Assembly (NCBI GenBank): GCA_947179485.1
Contig: OX359245.1
Location: 64,963,067-65,027,066 of the forward strand
Length of the DNA: 64,000 nucleotides
Origin: Allacma fusca
Lineage: Eukaryota > Arthropoda > Collembola > Symphypleona > Sminthuridae
Reading direction: 5' to 3'
Part shown: positions 1 through 11,764 of the stretch, in pieces
Position numbering within the stretch: position 1 is the first letter of the stretch
Layout of the letters: every line of letters starts with the position of its first letter
Program-made: the position numbers and the translations under genes
Notes under the pieces: model-generated
The model's database searches: none
Told to the model about the DNA's origin: nothing
What the model saw: only the letters and a program-made list of their open reading frames with translations

Positions 1-420
1 GGACTTGATCTAACTATTCCCTGCAGCTTCAAGGAGATATTTTTGCACATATCTGCCATTCTATTTCTTAAATGTAAGGTCACATTATCCATTTTGTTTA
101 GATTATTCAACATCATTTCAAACCCATTTTACTTCCTCAAATAAATTTCCTATATAGCAAGTCTCACTTTTACCCTAAGGAGCACGGATAAAATAATTAT
201 AATAGGTTAATTGCTTTTATTTTATTTATTTAAAGACATTATCAGGAACCTATTTTGAAATTATCAAAAATAGATAATTAGTATTATTCCGTTTATGTGA
301 AAACCCATAAACCGATTTTTTTGCCATACAGCGAAAAATTTAAAATTAGTGAAACATAGATAATCTTTCATGGTGTCCTTAAAGAATACCAAGCTCATGG
401 ATACTTACTTGACAGTATTA
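1..420 (+). repeat. Array 5'-flank module upstream of copy A
   Basis: This stretch matches, with many substitutions and indels, the flanks before the other receptor copies (for example around 3055-3460, 17000-17390 and 37050-37400). Shared landmarks are CCCTGCAGC near the start, CATCATTTCAAACCCATTTTAC, the GCACG(G)ATAAAATAATTATAAT box near 183 and the phrase AAGAATACCAAGCTCA near 385. No gene is seen in it. It is the promoter-distal flank of pseudogene A. Confidence 0.7.
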
Positions 421-470
421 GTCCAGTGGTTTTTTAAAGGAACTCAGAGGTGTATTTAAACAGACTTCGG
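421..470 (+). promoter_or_regulatory. Candidate core promoter block of copy A
   Basis: The block reads CCAGTGG, a T-rich gap, GGAACTCAGAGGTG, then TATTTAAACAG. The same order and spacing recur about 50-100 bp before the ATG of copies B, E, F and H. ATTTAAA is TATA-like and lies ~65 bp before the start codon, leaving room for a short 5' UTR. Conservation in a decaying array is the main evidence; promoter function is inferred. Confidence 0.4.
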
Positions 471-518
471 TTTCCTCATTAAATCCTCTACAACAATAAA
501 ATATGTTCAACGAACATT

Positions 519-899
519 ATGCTGTGTCCTTCGGATGTAAAGTTCTATCTTTATTTAATTCAAGTAGCGTCCAAGTATAAATTAATACCTTTCGAACTGC
601 GCCTGAGGCATGGAGAAAGAGTTCAAATGCGTGTAGGAAGTCGACGACAACAACTGATTTTCAAAATCATGTACTTCTATGGTTTGTTGAGAGTATGTGT
701 CAGCTTGTATTACTTGATTTTAAAATTTTTCGTATATGAAGAAGCATCTTCAGCAAATGATATGGCGCTACATGCTATGTTTACGTTTGCCTTTGGATAC
801 TGCATTGCACTTCAATTTCATTCATTTTTACGATCTGCTGACATTACCGTAAAAATTTTTAACTTTGTCTTGGACAAAATTGGGATTCCAAATTAGCAG
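519..899 (+). pseudogene. Receptor copy A: exon 1 only, frameshifted
   Basis: Exon 1 of the array's seven-helix receptor family. It begins MLCPSDVKFYLYLIQVASK, like every other copy, and keeps the first two hydrophobic helices (about residues 48-72 and 80-105). Compared with copy B, four bases are missing near 875-880, so the conserved NWDSKLAG exon end is read out of frame and a stop follows. The splice donor AG|GTACAC at 899/900 survives. No exon 2 or 3 follows before copy B at 3555. The copy is therefore a truncated pseudogene. The ligand and function of the family are not known from sequence. Confidence 0.8.
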
Positions 900-3462
900 G
901 TACACATTAATGGCACAATCAATGATTAAAAGGTAATTTCTCTGGTTAGTTTGATTGCTCTATTCTATCAAATCAATTTTAAAGACAGACTGATTTGAAT
1001 GTTGCCTATTTTTAAGCAATTTCTAATACACCTTTGCTTCCTCACCTCAGTTTGACCCTCAGCAGCACGATTAAAACAATTTCAGCAACGTAATTACTTA
1101 TATATATATTTGTACACATACGCTTAATTACAGCTTTAACACATTTACTAGCACACAGTTTTAAATGAAATTTTAACTGCACATTGGTTCATGCACAACA
1201 GCATTAACACAATTTCTTTCCTATTTTACCTCATAGCCTATAATGTCTTTGCTTACATTTTAACAAGCATGTCGCTAAAAGGAGAATAAAGCTCAATGCT
1301 TAATTATGTTTTTCCGGAAAGCTCCACGTCGCCCTTGGCAACCTTTGTTTATGGTAATTGGAAGGTTGAATGCAACTTTGCCCTAGCCATATATTTTATG
1401 TCTCAGCCTCCATCTCTTCCAACTAAAACAAACAGCTCTCTCTACTCCTTGTAACATTTGAAAGACGTTTATTTATTAAATTCTTGTTTTACTAATTACT
1501 TTAAAGTTAAATTCTTCTCGCAGTGTTTTAGCATCTATTCACTGATTCACACTTATGCGAAAATACAATCTATGCTCAAGCTCAGAGCTAACAGCAGTTA
1601 AGGTGATAACAATAATAGCAATATTCCGTTGATATTATTTGTTTTCAGATATTTACTGGCATGCGTAATATTTTCTGGTTTGCGTAGCTAATGCTCATTT
1701 CATAAAAACTAGACAGTATTATTCCAGAGGTCTTCCGGTGATGTTTATAGAACCCTAAAAACGATTTATGTACAACATTCCCTATGCTGCATCCAAGAGA
1801 CTTGGAATTTTATCAAAAGGAAGTCAAACGTTGTAACGTAATTTTAAGCTGGACTCGATATAACTATTCCATGCAGCATGATGGAGTTACCTCAACACTT
1901 GGTTGCCATTTCATTTCTCAAGTTTTACAGCCTATTATCCAATTTTATTGGCAATTCAACGTCATTTCAAACTCATTTTACGTGTTTAAATATCTTTCAT
2001 TGTTTGCCTCAAATTGAACCTAACGAGCGCGATTAAAATAAATACAACATGCTCACCGGTCACAGGAGCGGTCGGAGGTCCTGGATGTCTCAAGACCAAG
2101 GAAATTACTCCTTCCTATGATATATCTTATTCATTATATAGTCATTTCAAAGTAACACAAAACAATACAACGTGTGATGTTGTATAGTTCTGTGAGCAGA
2201 GCCGTTACCACTATTAAATTCCTAAATGGGCTAACAAATCTTCGTTTCCTCTAGACAATCATCTTGTTATGGCCTGGCTTATTGTGAAAGTGTACTTTTG
2301 TTGCTAAATTGTAAAAATACATTAGCTATGCATATAGCAAACTATACGTATTGGCTTCAATTACCTTAATCCAAGTACGCTAACAATGAAAAGGCGCGTT
2401 GAAAATCCTATCCGCTGAAAGTATCGTAGACTTATTTTCAGGTGCACACGCTTTCCTTGCAGATTCACGCGTGGCCATTTTACTGTAATTTAATTTTCCA
2501 AATATTACTACCTATTTCAAACAAAACCCACTTTGAAGTTTGCATATTTTTAAATAAGCAAGCAACCTTTATTGTCTTTCAGTACACAGACTAACAATTT
2601 TACATTAAGTTTTTACATGGCATGTTAATATGTTTATCCCACAGAAACCAACATATTCCTCTCTCACTGTTTCTCTCACCTCCGCGACACAGGGACACTG
2701 GGCTTCGAAGCTATGTATGAATATTTTTAAACAATTTCCAAATTACCTTTGCTTATTAACCGTCTGGCCCAAAGCCGTGTGATTAAAGCAATTTCAGCAG
2801 CTAGAACTAATCGCTTGTATTTATTTATTTGAAGTCGTTTACAAAATTGAGCTCAACAACACACACTTATGCTCACAAATGTTTAAATGAAATTTAATGT
2901 AAACGTTTATTGTAACAAAAATGATACCATTATGACGATTATACTATTTCCTGGTTGGCGTAACTAATGTTCATTTTATCAGGACTCCAGCCTACATGAA
3001 ATTTTAACAAAATCTTCTCCGTGGAAGTTCAATGTTGTAGAATAAATGTCAGCTGGACTGAATCTACGTATATATTCCCTGGAGCATGAAGGAGTTGTTT
3101 TAACACTTCTCTGCCATTTTAATTCTCAAAATTAACTGCATATTACCCAGTTTGATAGAAATCATTTCAAATAGAATATTTCACTTCCGTAAATAACTGT
3201 CCTTATGAGCACAATTTGGACCCAAGGAGGACGATTAAAATAATTATAATCACCTATTCGCCTTTCACTTATTTATTTAAAGCCATTTACAGGGTCCTAA
3301 CTCTGTATGCCCATGCACATTTTCGCCCATATGTACAACTCATTATAAATAAATAGCATGATTCCGTTTACGGGCTACCTTTCATACCAAGAACAAATTT
3401 GTATCAGAGTGAGCGTTAATAATCATTCATGGTTTCAACCAGTTTCGAGCTTACTTGACAGT
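900..3462 (+). repeat. Decayed array flank between copies A and B
   Basis: About 2.6 kb without a working gene. It holds at least three diverged copies of the flank module, marked by the CACGATTAAAACAATTTCAG-type box near 1066, 2026, 2788 and 3225. A decayed exon-1 start lies at 1784. The segment around 2360-2480 (ACGCTAACAATGAAAAGG...CCTATCCGCT...TTTTCAGGTGCA) recurs near 6710, 14880, 16270 and 56760. GGTCGGAGGTCCTGGAT near 2072 recurs near 6300 and 45420. A short phrase typical of the region downstream of genes is mixed in, so the order reflects nested duplications. Confidence 0.6.
1784..1830 (+). pseudogene. Fossil exon-1 start (MLHPRDLEFYQ)
   Basis: The reading MLHPRDLEFYQK aligns with the family start MLCP.DVKFYLY but then runs straight into flank sequence (CTGGACTCGATATAACTATTCC). 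The same chimeric junction appears near 16920 (CTGCATCCAACCGACTTC) and 50690 (CTGTATCCAACGGATTTG). It looks like the stump of an older paralogue carried along inside the duplicated flank. It is too short to be functional as it stands. Confidence 0.5.
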
Positions 3463-3512
3463 ATCATTCCAGCGGTGTTCTAGAGAAACTCAGAGGTGCG
3501 GCTAAACAGATT
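3463..3512 (+). promoter_or_regulatory. Candidate core promoter block of copy B
   Basis: Same ordered block as at the other copies: CATTCCAGCGGTGTTCTAG, AAACTCAGAGGTGCG, then GCTAAACAGATTTTATAG, about 45-90 bp before the ATG. The TATA-like ATTTAAA is changed here to GGCTAAA, while TTTTATAG just downstream could substitute. Function is inferred from conservation. Confidence 0.35.
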
Positions 3513-3554
3513 TTATAGATTCCCCTACAAAATAAAATATAGTCAACGGTCGTC

Positions 3555-4912
3555 ATGTTGTGTCCTGTGGATGTAAAGTTGTATCTTTATTTAGTTCGAG
3601 TAGCGTCCAAGTATTATTTAATACCTTTCGACCTTTCCCTGAATGACGGTGAAAGAGTTGAAATGCGTGTCGGAAGTCAACGACAAGAAAACACCTTCAA
3701 AATCATGTACGTCTATGGGGTGTTGAGAGTATGTCTCAGTTTCTATTACTTAATTTTAAAACTTTTCGTATACGACAGGGTATTTTCAACAAATGATATT
3801 GTGCTACATGTTGTATCTACCTTTGCTTTCGGGGTTTGCATAGCACTTCAATTTCATTCATTTCTACGAACTGCTGACATTACCATAGGAATTTTTAACT
3901 TTGTATTCGCTGGAGTAAATTGGGATTCAAAATTAGCAGGTAATAATTAATGACACAATCAATGATAGCAAATTAATTTCACTCCTTTCTCTTTCCGCTA
4001 TTCTATCGAATCGATAAATAATTATTTAACAACTTTTCAGAATCATTTGGTATTTTACAACCCGGAAAGAAATTCTCTATTCGGGAGAAGTTTGCGATAT
4101 TCTATCCATACGTAGCCGTCGTTTTTTGTATAGTACTGGTGTTATTCTCTGCAGCCTTCTGTACAAAACTTCATGTGTTCCAAATGCTTCCCAAGCTCTT
4201 GCAAAATCCCGTGACGTTTACGTTACTTCTGTTGCAAGAGTTCTACGAAGTATATATGTTATTCCTTGCAGGCGTAATGTTCTTCACAAGTTGTCTTTTA
4301 ATAATTGAAAACACTCAGAAAGCTCTGCTTCGGGAAATTGAGTCCATTAGGTGAGTCTTAATTACTGGAAGTTTTAAGTCGTTTTAATATTATTTGCTTG
4401 TAACGACTTCCATTAACTTTGTTTGTTTTTGTCCTACTAGCGGGAAATCATCAGTCCGGAAGGAAGAGTTGGAGCAGGGTATTTCTGTATGCGTAACGAC
4501 TCAGCTTATTGTTTGTATATTTAATCAAGGCAATTCATCGATGGTGTACATGCTAAAGCTGGTTGCCTTAACCTTTTCTATCTGTATGGGCTATTTTGGT
4601 ATCAGAGCATGTTCTCATGATTATGGTTTCGGCGGATTCTTGATTTCATATTCCATGTATATGACTGGCATTTATATTGCTGGTTTTGGAAGCGCATTTT
4701 GTGTGTCGGAATATTTTAAGAAGATAAAAGTTGAACTTCTGCTAAGGAGCAAAAAGGATTACAGGAAAATTCCATGGTACGCAAAGAGAATCGTTGCGAT
4801 TGCTCCAATGGGGATACAAGTTGGTCCCGTACGCAGAATTGAAAGAGAATCCTCACCAATATATTTAGATTTTGTCATGCGGGGCATCACATCCCTATTA
4901 ATTACCACTTAG
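3555..4912 (+). CDS. Receptor copy B, intact 388-aa seven-helix (gustatory-receptor-like) protein
   Basis: Three exons: 3555-3939, 4041-4350 and 4441-4912, total 1167 bases, giving 388 aa. Introns are 101 and 90 bp with AG|GTAATA...TTTTCAG and AG|GTGAGT...CTACTAG junctions, in phases 1 and 2. Exon 1 carries two hydrophobic helices (around YVYGVLRVCLSFYYLILKLF and LHVVSTFAFGVCIALQF), exon 2 two more, exon 3 two plus a final one at IYLDFVMRGITSLLITT, so seven in all with almost no tail. That topology and length fit arthropod GR/OR chemoreceptors, which act in the plasma membrane of sensory neurons. The insect GR TYhhhhhQF motif is absent, so family assignment is by topology and tandem expansion. 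A family-specific MGIQVGPVRRIERESSPIY block precedes helix 7. No stop or frameshift is seen. ATG at 3555 is the start shared by all copies. Confidence 0.75.
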
Positions 4913-4957
4913 TAAAATGCTTTGTGTAATTTTAATATTGTAAGTCAAAATACTTTT

Positions 4958-4963
4958 AATAAA
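4958..4963 (+). terminator. Polyadenylation signal of copy B
   Basis: AATAAA lies 46 bases after the stop codon of copy B, in TTTTAATAAACACTAG. In copies E and F the AATAAA instead overlaps the stop codon. Position fits a short 3' UTR. Confidence 0.5.
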
Positions 4964-7440
4964 CACTAGAATTCTGTACAAAAATTGGGGATGGTAACAG
5001 ATACGTAGAATGTCTGTCTCGGGGGGGGGCGGGAGGTGGGCTTCCCATCCAATGTGTAACTGCATTTTCTGAAGTCATTGCCAAAATATTCGGAAATGAT
5101 AACAACGTTGAAGCTATTTGAATTCTCGCAAAATTACTACTGGATCCAATGTTTTTGTCAAATATACACGTATGTACATATGTATGTATTGAAGTAAAGC
5201 AATGTCTTCGTGTTCAATTTTGTCAGCAGTGAAATGTTATTGTTTTAGTCCTATAAATAATTATAAATATAGATACACAACAAGTACAAGACAGTTAGGC
5301 AATAGTCAAAATATGCGGGAGTACTCCCTAGCTCTAATTATGTGCAGTTGCTTAAGGAGTACAGTCTAATTGTAAGTGACATGAGTGAATATGTAACCGT
5401 GTGTATGCATTAATATTGTATGAAACCACTATTTAATTTTTCGTATCCAAATTTAATTGAATGATGTAACATTGTAATAACAAAATCTTATTTAAATGAA
5501 CGAGCGGAATGAAATAATTACTTTTATCTCCTTCAACTCTACCCCATAAAAGAAACAAATTCAACTTTTATTTTGTAGATGCAATTTGCTTTTTTATTCA
5601 CTTAAACCATGTTGATTCATTTAACAACAAGTGGTTAACACAGGCTATTTCGTTTTGTTTCAGTTTCGATCATAAGCAGTGAAAGTTGAAGGGGCTACCA
5701 GCGTGATATAGGATTGGAAATTTGAAATTTGATAATTATTCCAATATAGTGTCTCAGCTTCGCTTCGGTGCTTAAAATCATTCGTGAAAGCAGGGAAAGT
5801 TTTTATCCTCTCCATTGTCAACCGGGCAAGACCAACCTAATGGGCTGGAGTATCACTTAACTTCGAGTTTCCCTATAATTAATATGTCCACGTACAGATA
5901 TGACTCTGCGTCTCACCCGAAGTTCACACCATTTTCTTTAGTTCACATTCAGTTCTTTACATGTCAAAGGACAGTCTATAACACAATATTTATCCTATTT
6001 ATTTAATACACTAACGTTTCCGTTGTCATTCAGAATTCAGTACAATATTTGACTCAACTCAAAATTTATGTTAGTCCAAAATGTCACACAGCCAAAACGC
6101 CCACTTTTACCTGGAAATTTAATGGAGCGTGCCCGTTTTTTGCCAAAGCCATGAAAAATGGTACGTGCCAGTAAAATATTACGCCTCTTTAAATATGTTA
6201 TGTACATACAAACATTTTCCGTCAAATATTTCATTCTTAATCATGTTTAAACAATATTAGGGAATTTTTTCATAAACTTCTCAGTATGATGGAGTTGTGG
6301 TCGGAAGTCCTGGATTTCTCAAGACCTGTTGGTGGGGAGTGTTGTGGATAATGGAGTCCACACTTGTTGACAGCCCATCAATTCTTGAAGCGAGAATTGC
6401 GACTGATTGGTTGAATTTTTCAAGGGAAGTCTGATCATTCGTATCCATGTTCGCCACCTTATGTTCTCTAAAATCGAACCCATTTCTTTGTTTGTATCAC
6501 CAGAGGTAGTTTATTGTCTCACAAATGGGAACCGCAGTTGGCTTATTATCAAAGAATAACTTCTGCAACCCAATCCCAATTTCCAATTATATAAAAATTG
6601 TGGTTTCGGTGCTAATACTAATTTTGAGGATCACACACTTTTCTTTTAATATATAAATCTAAAAGAATTAACTAAATTACGATTTGCTACAATTGCCTTC
6701 ATCCAAATACACCAGCGATGGAAATCTGCATTGAAAATAATATCTCCGACAGAAAAGTATTGTAGACGTATGTTCAAGTACAGTTTAACTATACCCTTTC
6801 CTCACAGATGCAAGCAGAACCAGTGGATCATTTTTTCTTCAATTAAATTTTCCAAATTGTTGTACCTCTTAACGAATTTTAAAGAAAAACCATTTTGATG
6901 CCTACATATTAAGCAATTTACAATATACCTAAGCCTTACCCTCAGCAGCACGATTAAAACAATTACGGAATTTAATTACGGATTTAAATCTATTTGCACA
7001 GATGAGCTTAATCAGGGACACTTATGAGAACACATGTTCAAATGAAATTTAAAGCACACAGCGTAACAAAAATAATACAATTATTCCGATCTATCTATTC
7101 CCTTCAGCATAACGGAGTTACTTTACCACTTGTCTGCCATTTTATTTCTCAAATTTTACGGTCTATCATCCAATTTTATAAAAAATTCAGCATCATTTCA
7201 AACCCATTTTACTTGCTCAGATGTTTTTTGCATAGCTCAGTTTGAACCTAACGAGCATTATTAAAATAATTATAAGAACCTAATCGCTTGTTGCTTAATT
7301 ACTCACTTGTTACGATACTCGGTTAAAAATTGCTCAAATTCAAGTACGGAAACAGTTACTTGACCCGAGAGTACGAGTGCATATTTCGAAGGGGCTTCGT
7401 CCTTGACCTTCAATTGAAACTCAAGTAGTAGATAGTTACT
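4964..7440 (+). repeat. Downstream flank of copy B, then upstream flank of the next copies
   Basis: The first part (to ~6240) is paralogous to the regions after E (18876-20013, continuing 30265-34430) and F (39014-44016). It shares a G-run near 5012, GAAGTCATTGCCAAAATATTC near 5071, ATGAACGAGCGGAATGAAATAATTAC near 5500 and CTTCGCTTCGGTGCTTAAAATC near 5759. After ~6250 the upstream flank modules return (boxes near 6943 and 7255; ACGGTCTATCATCC near 7160). Open frames here are short and not conserved between duplicates, so I call no gene. Confidence 0.55.
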
Positions 7441-7447
7441 CGAAACC

Positions 7448-7565
7448 ATGCGAAACTCTATGCCTAAACGTGATGGAAAACGAGCTCAAATACATGTAAG
7501 ACGTCAGCGACACGAAGTTACTTTCAAAATTGTGTACTTCTATGGGATATTGAGACTATGTCAGA
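7448..7565 (+). pseudogene. Receptor exon-1 internal fragment (copy D)
   Basis: The translation reads RDGKRAQIHVRRQRHEVTFKIVYFYGILRLC, matching the middle of family exon 1 (RDGERVQMRVGSRRQ..TFKIMYFYGVLRVC). The N-terminal part before it and helix 2 after it are missing; unrelated sequence with GCTGACAC-like, non-family content follows from ~7566. It has no start, donor or other exons, so it is a dead fragment. Confidence 0.7.
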
Positions 7566-8301
7566 GATGTCCATATTCACAACATTTATTGTTACCGGCA
7601 AGTTACCATAAGTGGCTAACTTTCACATCATACCTGGCTACCAGAGATTTATCAGCTCTGGCACATGTTCACACCACACATGACTTCCATGAAGCTACTA
7701 ATATACTGCCGAAGTTTAGATCCTGGTTTTGGCCAGTGTTGTGTCAGCAAAAATAACCGGTCCAGAATCAGTATTGGTAGACATAATCTGTTTCATAAGT
7801 GGCCCACACTGCTTTGGTTTACTGGGTGTTCCAAAAGTGACCCACAATGATTTGGTGTACAGCGTATATTATCCCATTTTATAGAAAAATCAACATTATT
7901 TGAATCCCATTTCACTTGCTCAAATATATCACTTTGTCTGCCTCAACTTGAACGTAACGTGGGCGATTAAAATTATTAAATACCTGATCGTCATTATTTT
8001 AATTACTTAAAACAATTCATACGAGCTTACCTCTAAAATTAACTACTTAATTCGCTCAAATTGTTAAACCCAATAAAAGTAAATCGCTATTCTGTTTATC
8101 AATGGGATTACTAAAACGGATATTAATATAGATAGAAACATAGATAATCATTCATCCCTTCCATGCAGATGGTAAATTTAGCGGATACTCGACAGTATTA
8201 CTCCGGCAGTGTTTTAGAGCTAACTATTCTTAAATATAGAGAATACTATTTTTACAATTTGTATAAATTCCCTACAAAATAAAATACAAACTGCGATCAT
8301 T
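7566..8301 (+). repeat. Array flank shared with 36.6-36.9 kb
   Basis: TGCCGAAGTTTAGATCCTGG near 7709 and the following ~330 bp align with 36630-36850, including CATTTTATAGAAAAATCAA and the GGGCGATTAAAATTATT box near 7957. The stretch ends in a decayed promoter block (TTACTCCGGCAGTGTTTTAG near 8198) before pseudogene C. No gene seen. Confidence 0.55.
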
Positions 8302-10451
8302 ATGCTGTGTCCTGCGGATGCAAAGTTCTATCTTTATTTAGTTCAAGTAGCGTCCAAGTATTATTTAATACCTTTTGAGCTGTCCCTAATAGATGGAGAA
8401 AGAGTTCAAATGCGTGTTGGAAGTCAACGACAAGAAATAACCTTCAAAATCATGTACGTCTACGGGGTGTTGAGAGTATGTCTCAGCTTGTATTACTTGA
8501 TTTAAAAATTTTTCGTATATGAAGAGGTCTCTTTAGCAAATGATATTGCAGTACATGCTATGCTTACGTTTCTATTCGGGTATTGCGTAACAATTCAATT
8601 TTATTTATGTTTACGAACTGCTGATATTACCGTAAAAATTTTTAACTTTGTATTCACCGGCCAACATTGGGATTCGAAATTAGCAGGTAAGAATTAGTGA
8701 CACAAGCAATGATAACAAGGTAATTTCTCTGGTGTTTTTGCTTGCACTATTCTACCAGTTTTAGAGCTACTTTTGGGATCGGGTTACACCCGGGAATCGG
8801 GTTCGGGATCGGGAACGGGTTCGAGTTCGGGTGTCTAATTAATGTTCCCAATTACTTTGGGTCCAGGTTCAGCAACATGCTCAGCAGATCCGGGATTTCG
8901 GGATCGGGACCGGGTTTGGGAACGGGTTCAAGCTTGATGCAGGTATTTGTGTTCCCGTCGGGAACCGGGAACATGCTCGTTCCCACACCCGTTACACGCT
9001 TCACGTTCCCGGGAACTACGCAACCATCTAGCGGAGAAAAAAATACAAAGCATGCACGGCTTCCCTCGTTAAAATGTTGAGATACTAATTTTACGTATGC
9101 GACTTGAGCCGTTTAGCATATTGTCAGTTGGGATCGCATAGTTGTGATTTCCGCCTACTCTAACTTACAAGATGAAAGTCATTGCAAAACTCATAGTGGG
9201 AATCGTTTAAGCAGTCTTCCTGCATCTTTTTCGGCAACGCAGACCAGACGTTTAGTTTGATGACAATTTTTAATAGTTCCTAAATCTATTGTATCATGGT
9301 ACACATGCATAAGTATTTCTAAATCAATAAAAATGTGAAGAAAAAAATTGATTTACACCAAATGCACTGGTCCCGGGAACGAGTCCGGGTTCAAGGGATT
9401 CGGGATCGGGATTGGGAGCAAATTTTATCTGATTTCGGGTTCGGGACCGGGATCGGGTTTGAGATCAACGATTCAAGCATATTTAATATCTGGGTTTTCG
9501 TGCACCCGATCCCAGTATTTCGGGAACGGGTTCGGGTGTGAGTCCGAAAATATTGATGACCCGATTTTCGGGATCGGGTTCGGGAATGGGATCAAACTTT
9601 TCGTTCCCACAAGTAGCTCTAACCAGTTTCATAAATCATTACGTAAACATGTTTTCAGGATCTTTTGGTATCTTCCAACCCGGAAAGAAACTCTCTGCTC
9701 GAGAGAAGTTTGTGATATTTTATCCTCACATAGTTGTAGTCGTTGGTATAATACTGGTGTTAATCTCTGCAAATGTCTGTACTAAACTACATATACTCCA
9801 ATTGTTTCCCAATCTATTGCAAAATCCACTAACGTTTATAATTCTTTTGCTGCATGAGTACTGCAAAGTGTATATGTTAATTGTAGCTTGTGTAATGTTC
9901 TTCATAAATTGTCTTTTATTCCTTAAAACCCTCAGAAAGCACTGCTTCGGGAAATCGAGTCCATTAGGTCAGTCTTGCGGGAAGTTATCGGTCAAGAAAA
10001 AGAAGTTGTAGCAGTGTATTTCGGTATGCGTGACTACTCAGCTAATTGTTTGTATATTTAATCAAGGAAATTCATCGATGGTATACATGTTAAAGCTGGG
10101 TACCTTAACCGTTTCCCTCAGTATGGGTTATGTTGGTATCACAGCATTTTCTCATGATTATGGTTTCCGCGGATTCTTGGTGTGGTATTCCATGTATTCG
10201 GCTAGTCTTTATATTGCTGGTTTTGGAAGCGCTTTTGTGTGTTGGAATATATTAAGAAGAAAAAAGTTCAACTTCTTCTAAGGAGCAAAATGGATTCCAG
10301 GATCATGTCGTGGTGCAAAAAGAGAATTGTTGCCATTGCCCCAATAGGGATACAGGTTGGCCCTGTACCTAGAATTGAAAGAGAATCCACGCCAATATAT
10401 TTAGATTTCGTCATACGAAGTATCACTTCATTATTAATAACTGTTTATTAA
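8302..10451 (+). pseudogene. Receptor copy C, three-exon pseudogene split by a hAT element
   Basis: Exon 1 8302-8686 keeps full length (385 bases) but has an in-frame TAA at ~8503, where GATTTTAAAAATTTTC became GATTTAAAAATTTTTC. Intron 1 (8687-9658) contains an 860-bp hAT element. Exon 2 9659-9967 is one base short (AAAACCCTCAG against GAAAACACTCAG), shifting the frame. Intron 2 is reduced to ten bases (GTCAGTCTTG), so exons 2 and 3 are almost fused. Exon 3 (9978-10451) has further indels, for example near 10245. The protein would otherwise be the same seven-helix receptor as B, ending GVQ-type IERESTPIYLDFVIRSITSL. Several independent lesions make function very unlikely. Confidence 0.85.
8762..9621. 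mobile_element. Non-autonomous hAT element (860 bp) with GGGATCGGG subterminal repeats
   Basis: Terminal inverted repeats TAGAGCTACTT and AAGTAGCTCTA bound the element, and an 8-bp target duplication ACCAGTTT flanks it at 8754-8761 and 9622-9629. Eight-base duplications are the hallmark of hAT insertion. Removing the element restores an intron 1 like that of E, F and H. Both subterminal regions (8775-9020 and 9365-9600) are crowded with GGGATCGGG/GGGTTCGGG/GGGAACGGG variants, strikingly GC-rich against the surroundings. There is no transposase frame; it would need a transposase in trans. Confidence 0.9.
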
Positions 10452-10844
10452 AATGCTTTTAGCTCAGCAATATGTATTTGTGTAATTTTATTATACTGAG
10501 TGAAAATACTAGAATTCGGCACAATAGTTGGGGAGCAAATACTAATGGATCGTTCTCCCTGTGAAAAAATGTGGGGAGAACGTACCATCGAGAAGGCCAG
10601 CTGCTTAGCCCTTGTTGAACTTATGTGTAATTTTATTGTGTAAAGCCATTGACAGAATATTCCGCCGTGACTACGTTGTTGAAAGGAAGTTTTGTCAGTA
10701 GTTTGATTTTAATGTATACAATTACCGTTGTAGTCTTATGAATCTTTAGTATTTTGTTATTTAGTCATTTTGCTAACACTTGATATACAAATTAAATTAA
10801 ATGATGTAAAATTGTTTTAGTATCAAAATCTGCTTTCATCTCCT
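10452..10844 (+). other. 3' flank of pseudogene C
   Basis: Matches the start of the downstream flank of B, E and F (TATGTATTTGTGTAATTTTA, GAATTCGGCACAAT, AAATGATGTAAAATTG). Nothing coding is seen. Confidence 0.5.
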
Positions 10845-11764
10845 TCAACTCTGAACTTGAACTTGAACTTGACCTGCACTTGAGCTAGCAAGTATAAATT
10901 TGCATGGACACGAACTTGGTACTTTGAATCCTATCAAGTTTTTGACCATTGCATGTACTTGCCGATGCATAGGAAAAAGTACGGAAATGTTTTCAGGTCA
11001 CAGTATTCAAAATGAAGTGGATACAATGTTAAGTAGGATGTGGAATGTGAAGAATAAAAATTAGTAGATTAGATAGTTGAAGAAGCAAACACCATTTATG
11101 AAAAATCTGATAATTAAAAATATAAGTACTTACTTGCAGTAATTATATTGATAATGATTCTCTCCTTCCAATAATGTAAAATGTTGATGAGCAATTGAAG
11201 GTTTCTTCTCAATCTCCGCTTTTGCAGAATAACCATTTTCTGTTAATTCTATAATTTCTGGGCACGAGGAACTCATTTGTGTAAAAAAAATAATTGTACT
11301 TACAATTTTGGTACTATGAAGTGTGAAACCGAAAGCAAATTGAACCCTCGCCTATAGTCCTTATCCTCCAAAAATTGCGGTTTGCGTAATGTATGTGCTT
11401 AATGAGTCGGTAACGTTTCCATTACGTGCGCAAAATCAACTCGTTCTCGGGAAAACGTATGAATGAACCGAGGGGGCATTTGAAAAATCGTTTTATTGAG
11501 AACGAAAATACTTGAAATAATAATTACTTGCATTTACACGTTCGGGTACAGGTATTTCATGAGCTCAGATCCGCGCTTCCAAGATATTTGGAGCAAATAT
11601 AATTTCTCAACCTACACTTGCAATTTACCCGACTTGAATTACCAAGTTCGGATGCCCCTTTTACTTGTACCTGACCCTGTTTATCGCGTAAATTTAAAAG
11701 CTCAACCCGAACTTGACCCGACCTGGTACGTGTCTAGTAATACTTGTACTTGAGCGCAGATTTG
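10845..11764. repeat. ACTTGA-rich segment, probable degraded hAT relative
   Basis: Both ends carry clustered ACTTGA/TCAAGT hexamers (GAACTTGAACTTGAACTTG near 10853; CGAACTTGACCCGACC near 11707), the subterminal motif of the intact hAT at 31375-32638. The right end ACTTGAGCGCAGATTTG resembles that element's ACTTTTCCGCAGCACTG. No clean terminal repeats or target duplication remain, so the boundaries are approximate. Confidence 0.45.

Noticed and set aside
8742..9785. Glycine-rich open frames over the hAT element and its right end
   Set aside because: They arise from GGG-rich repeats of the element; the right part merely runs into receptor exon 2.
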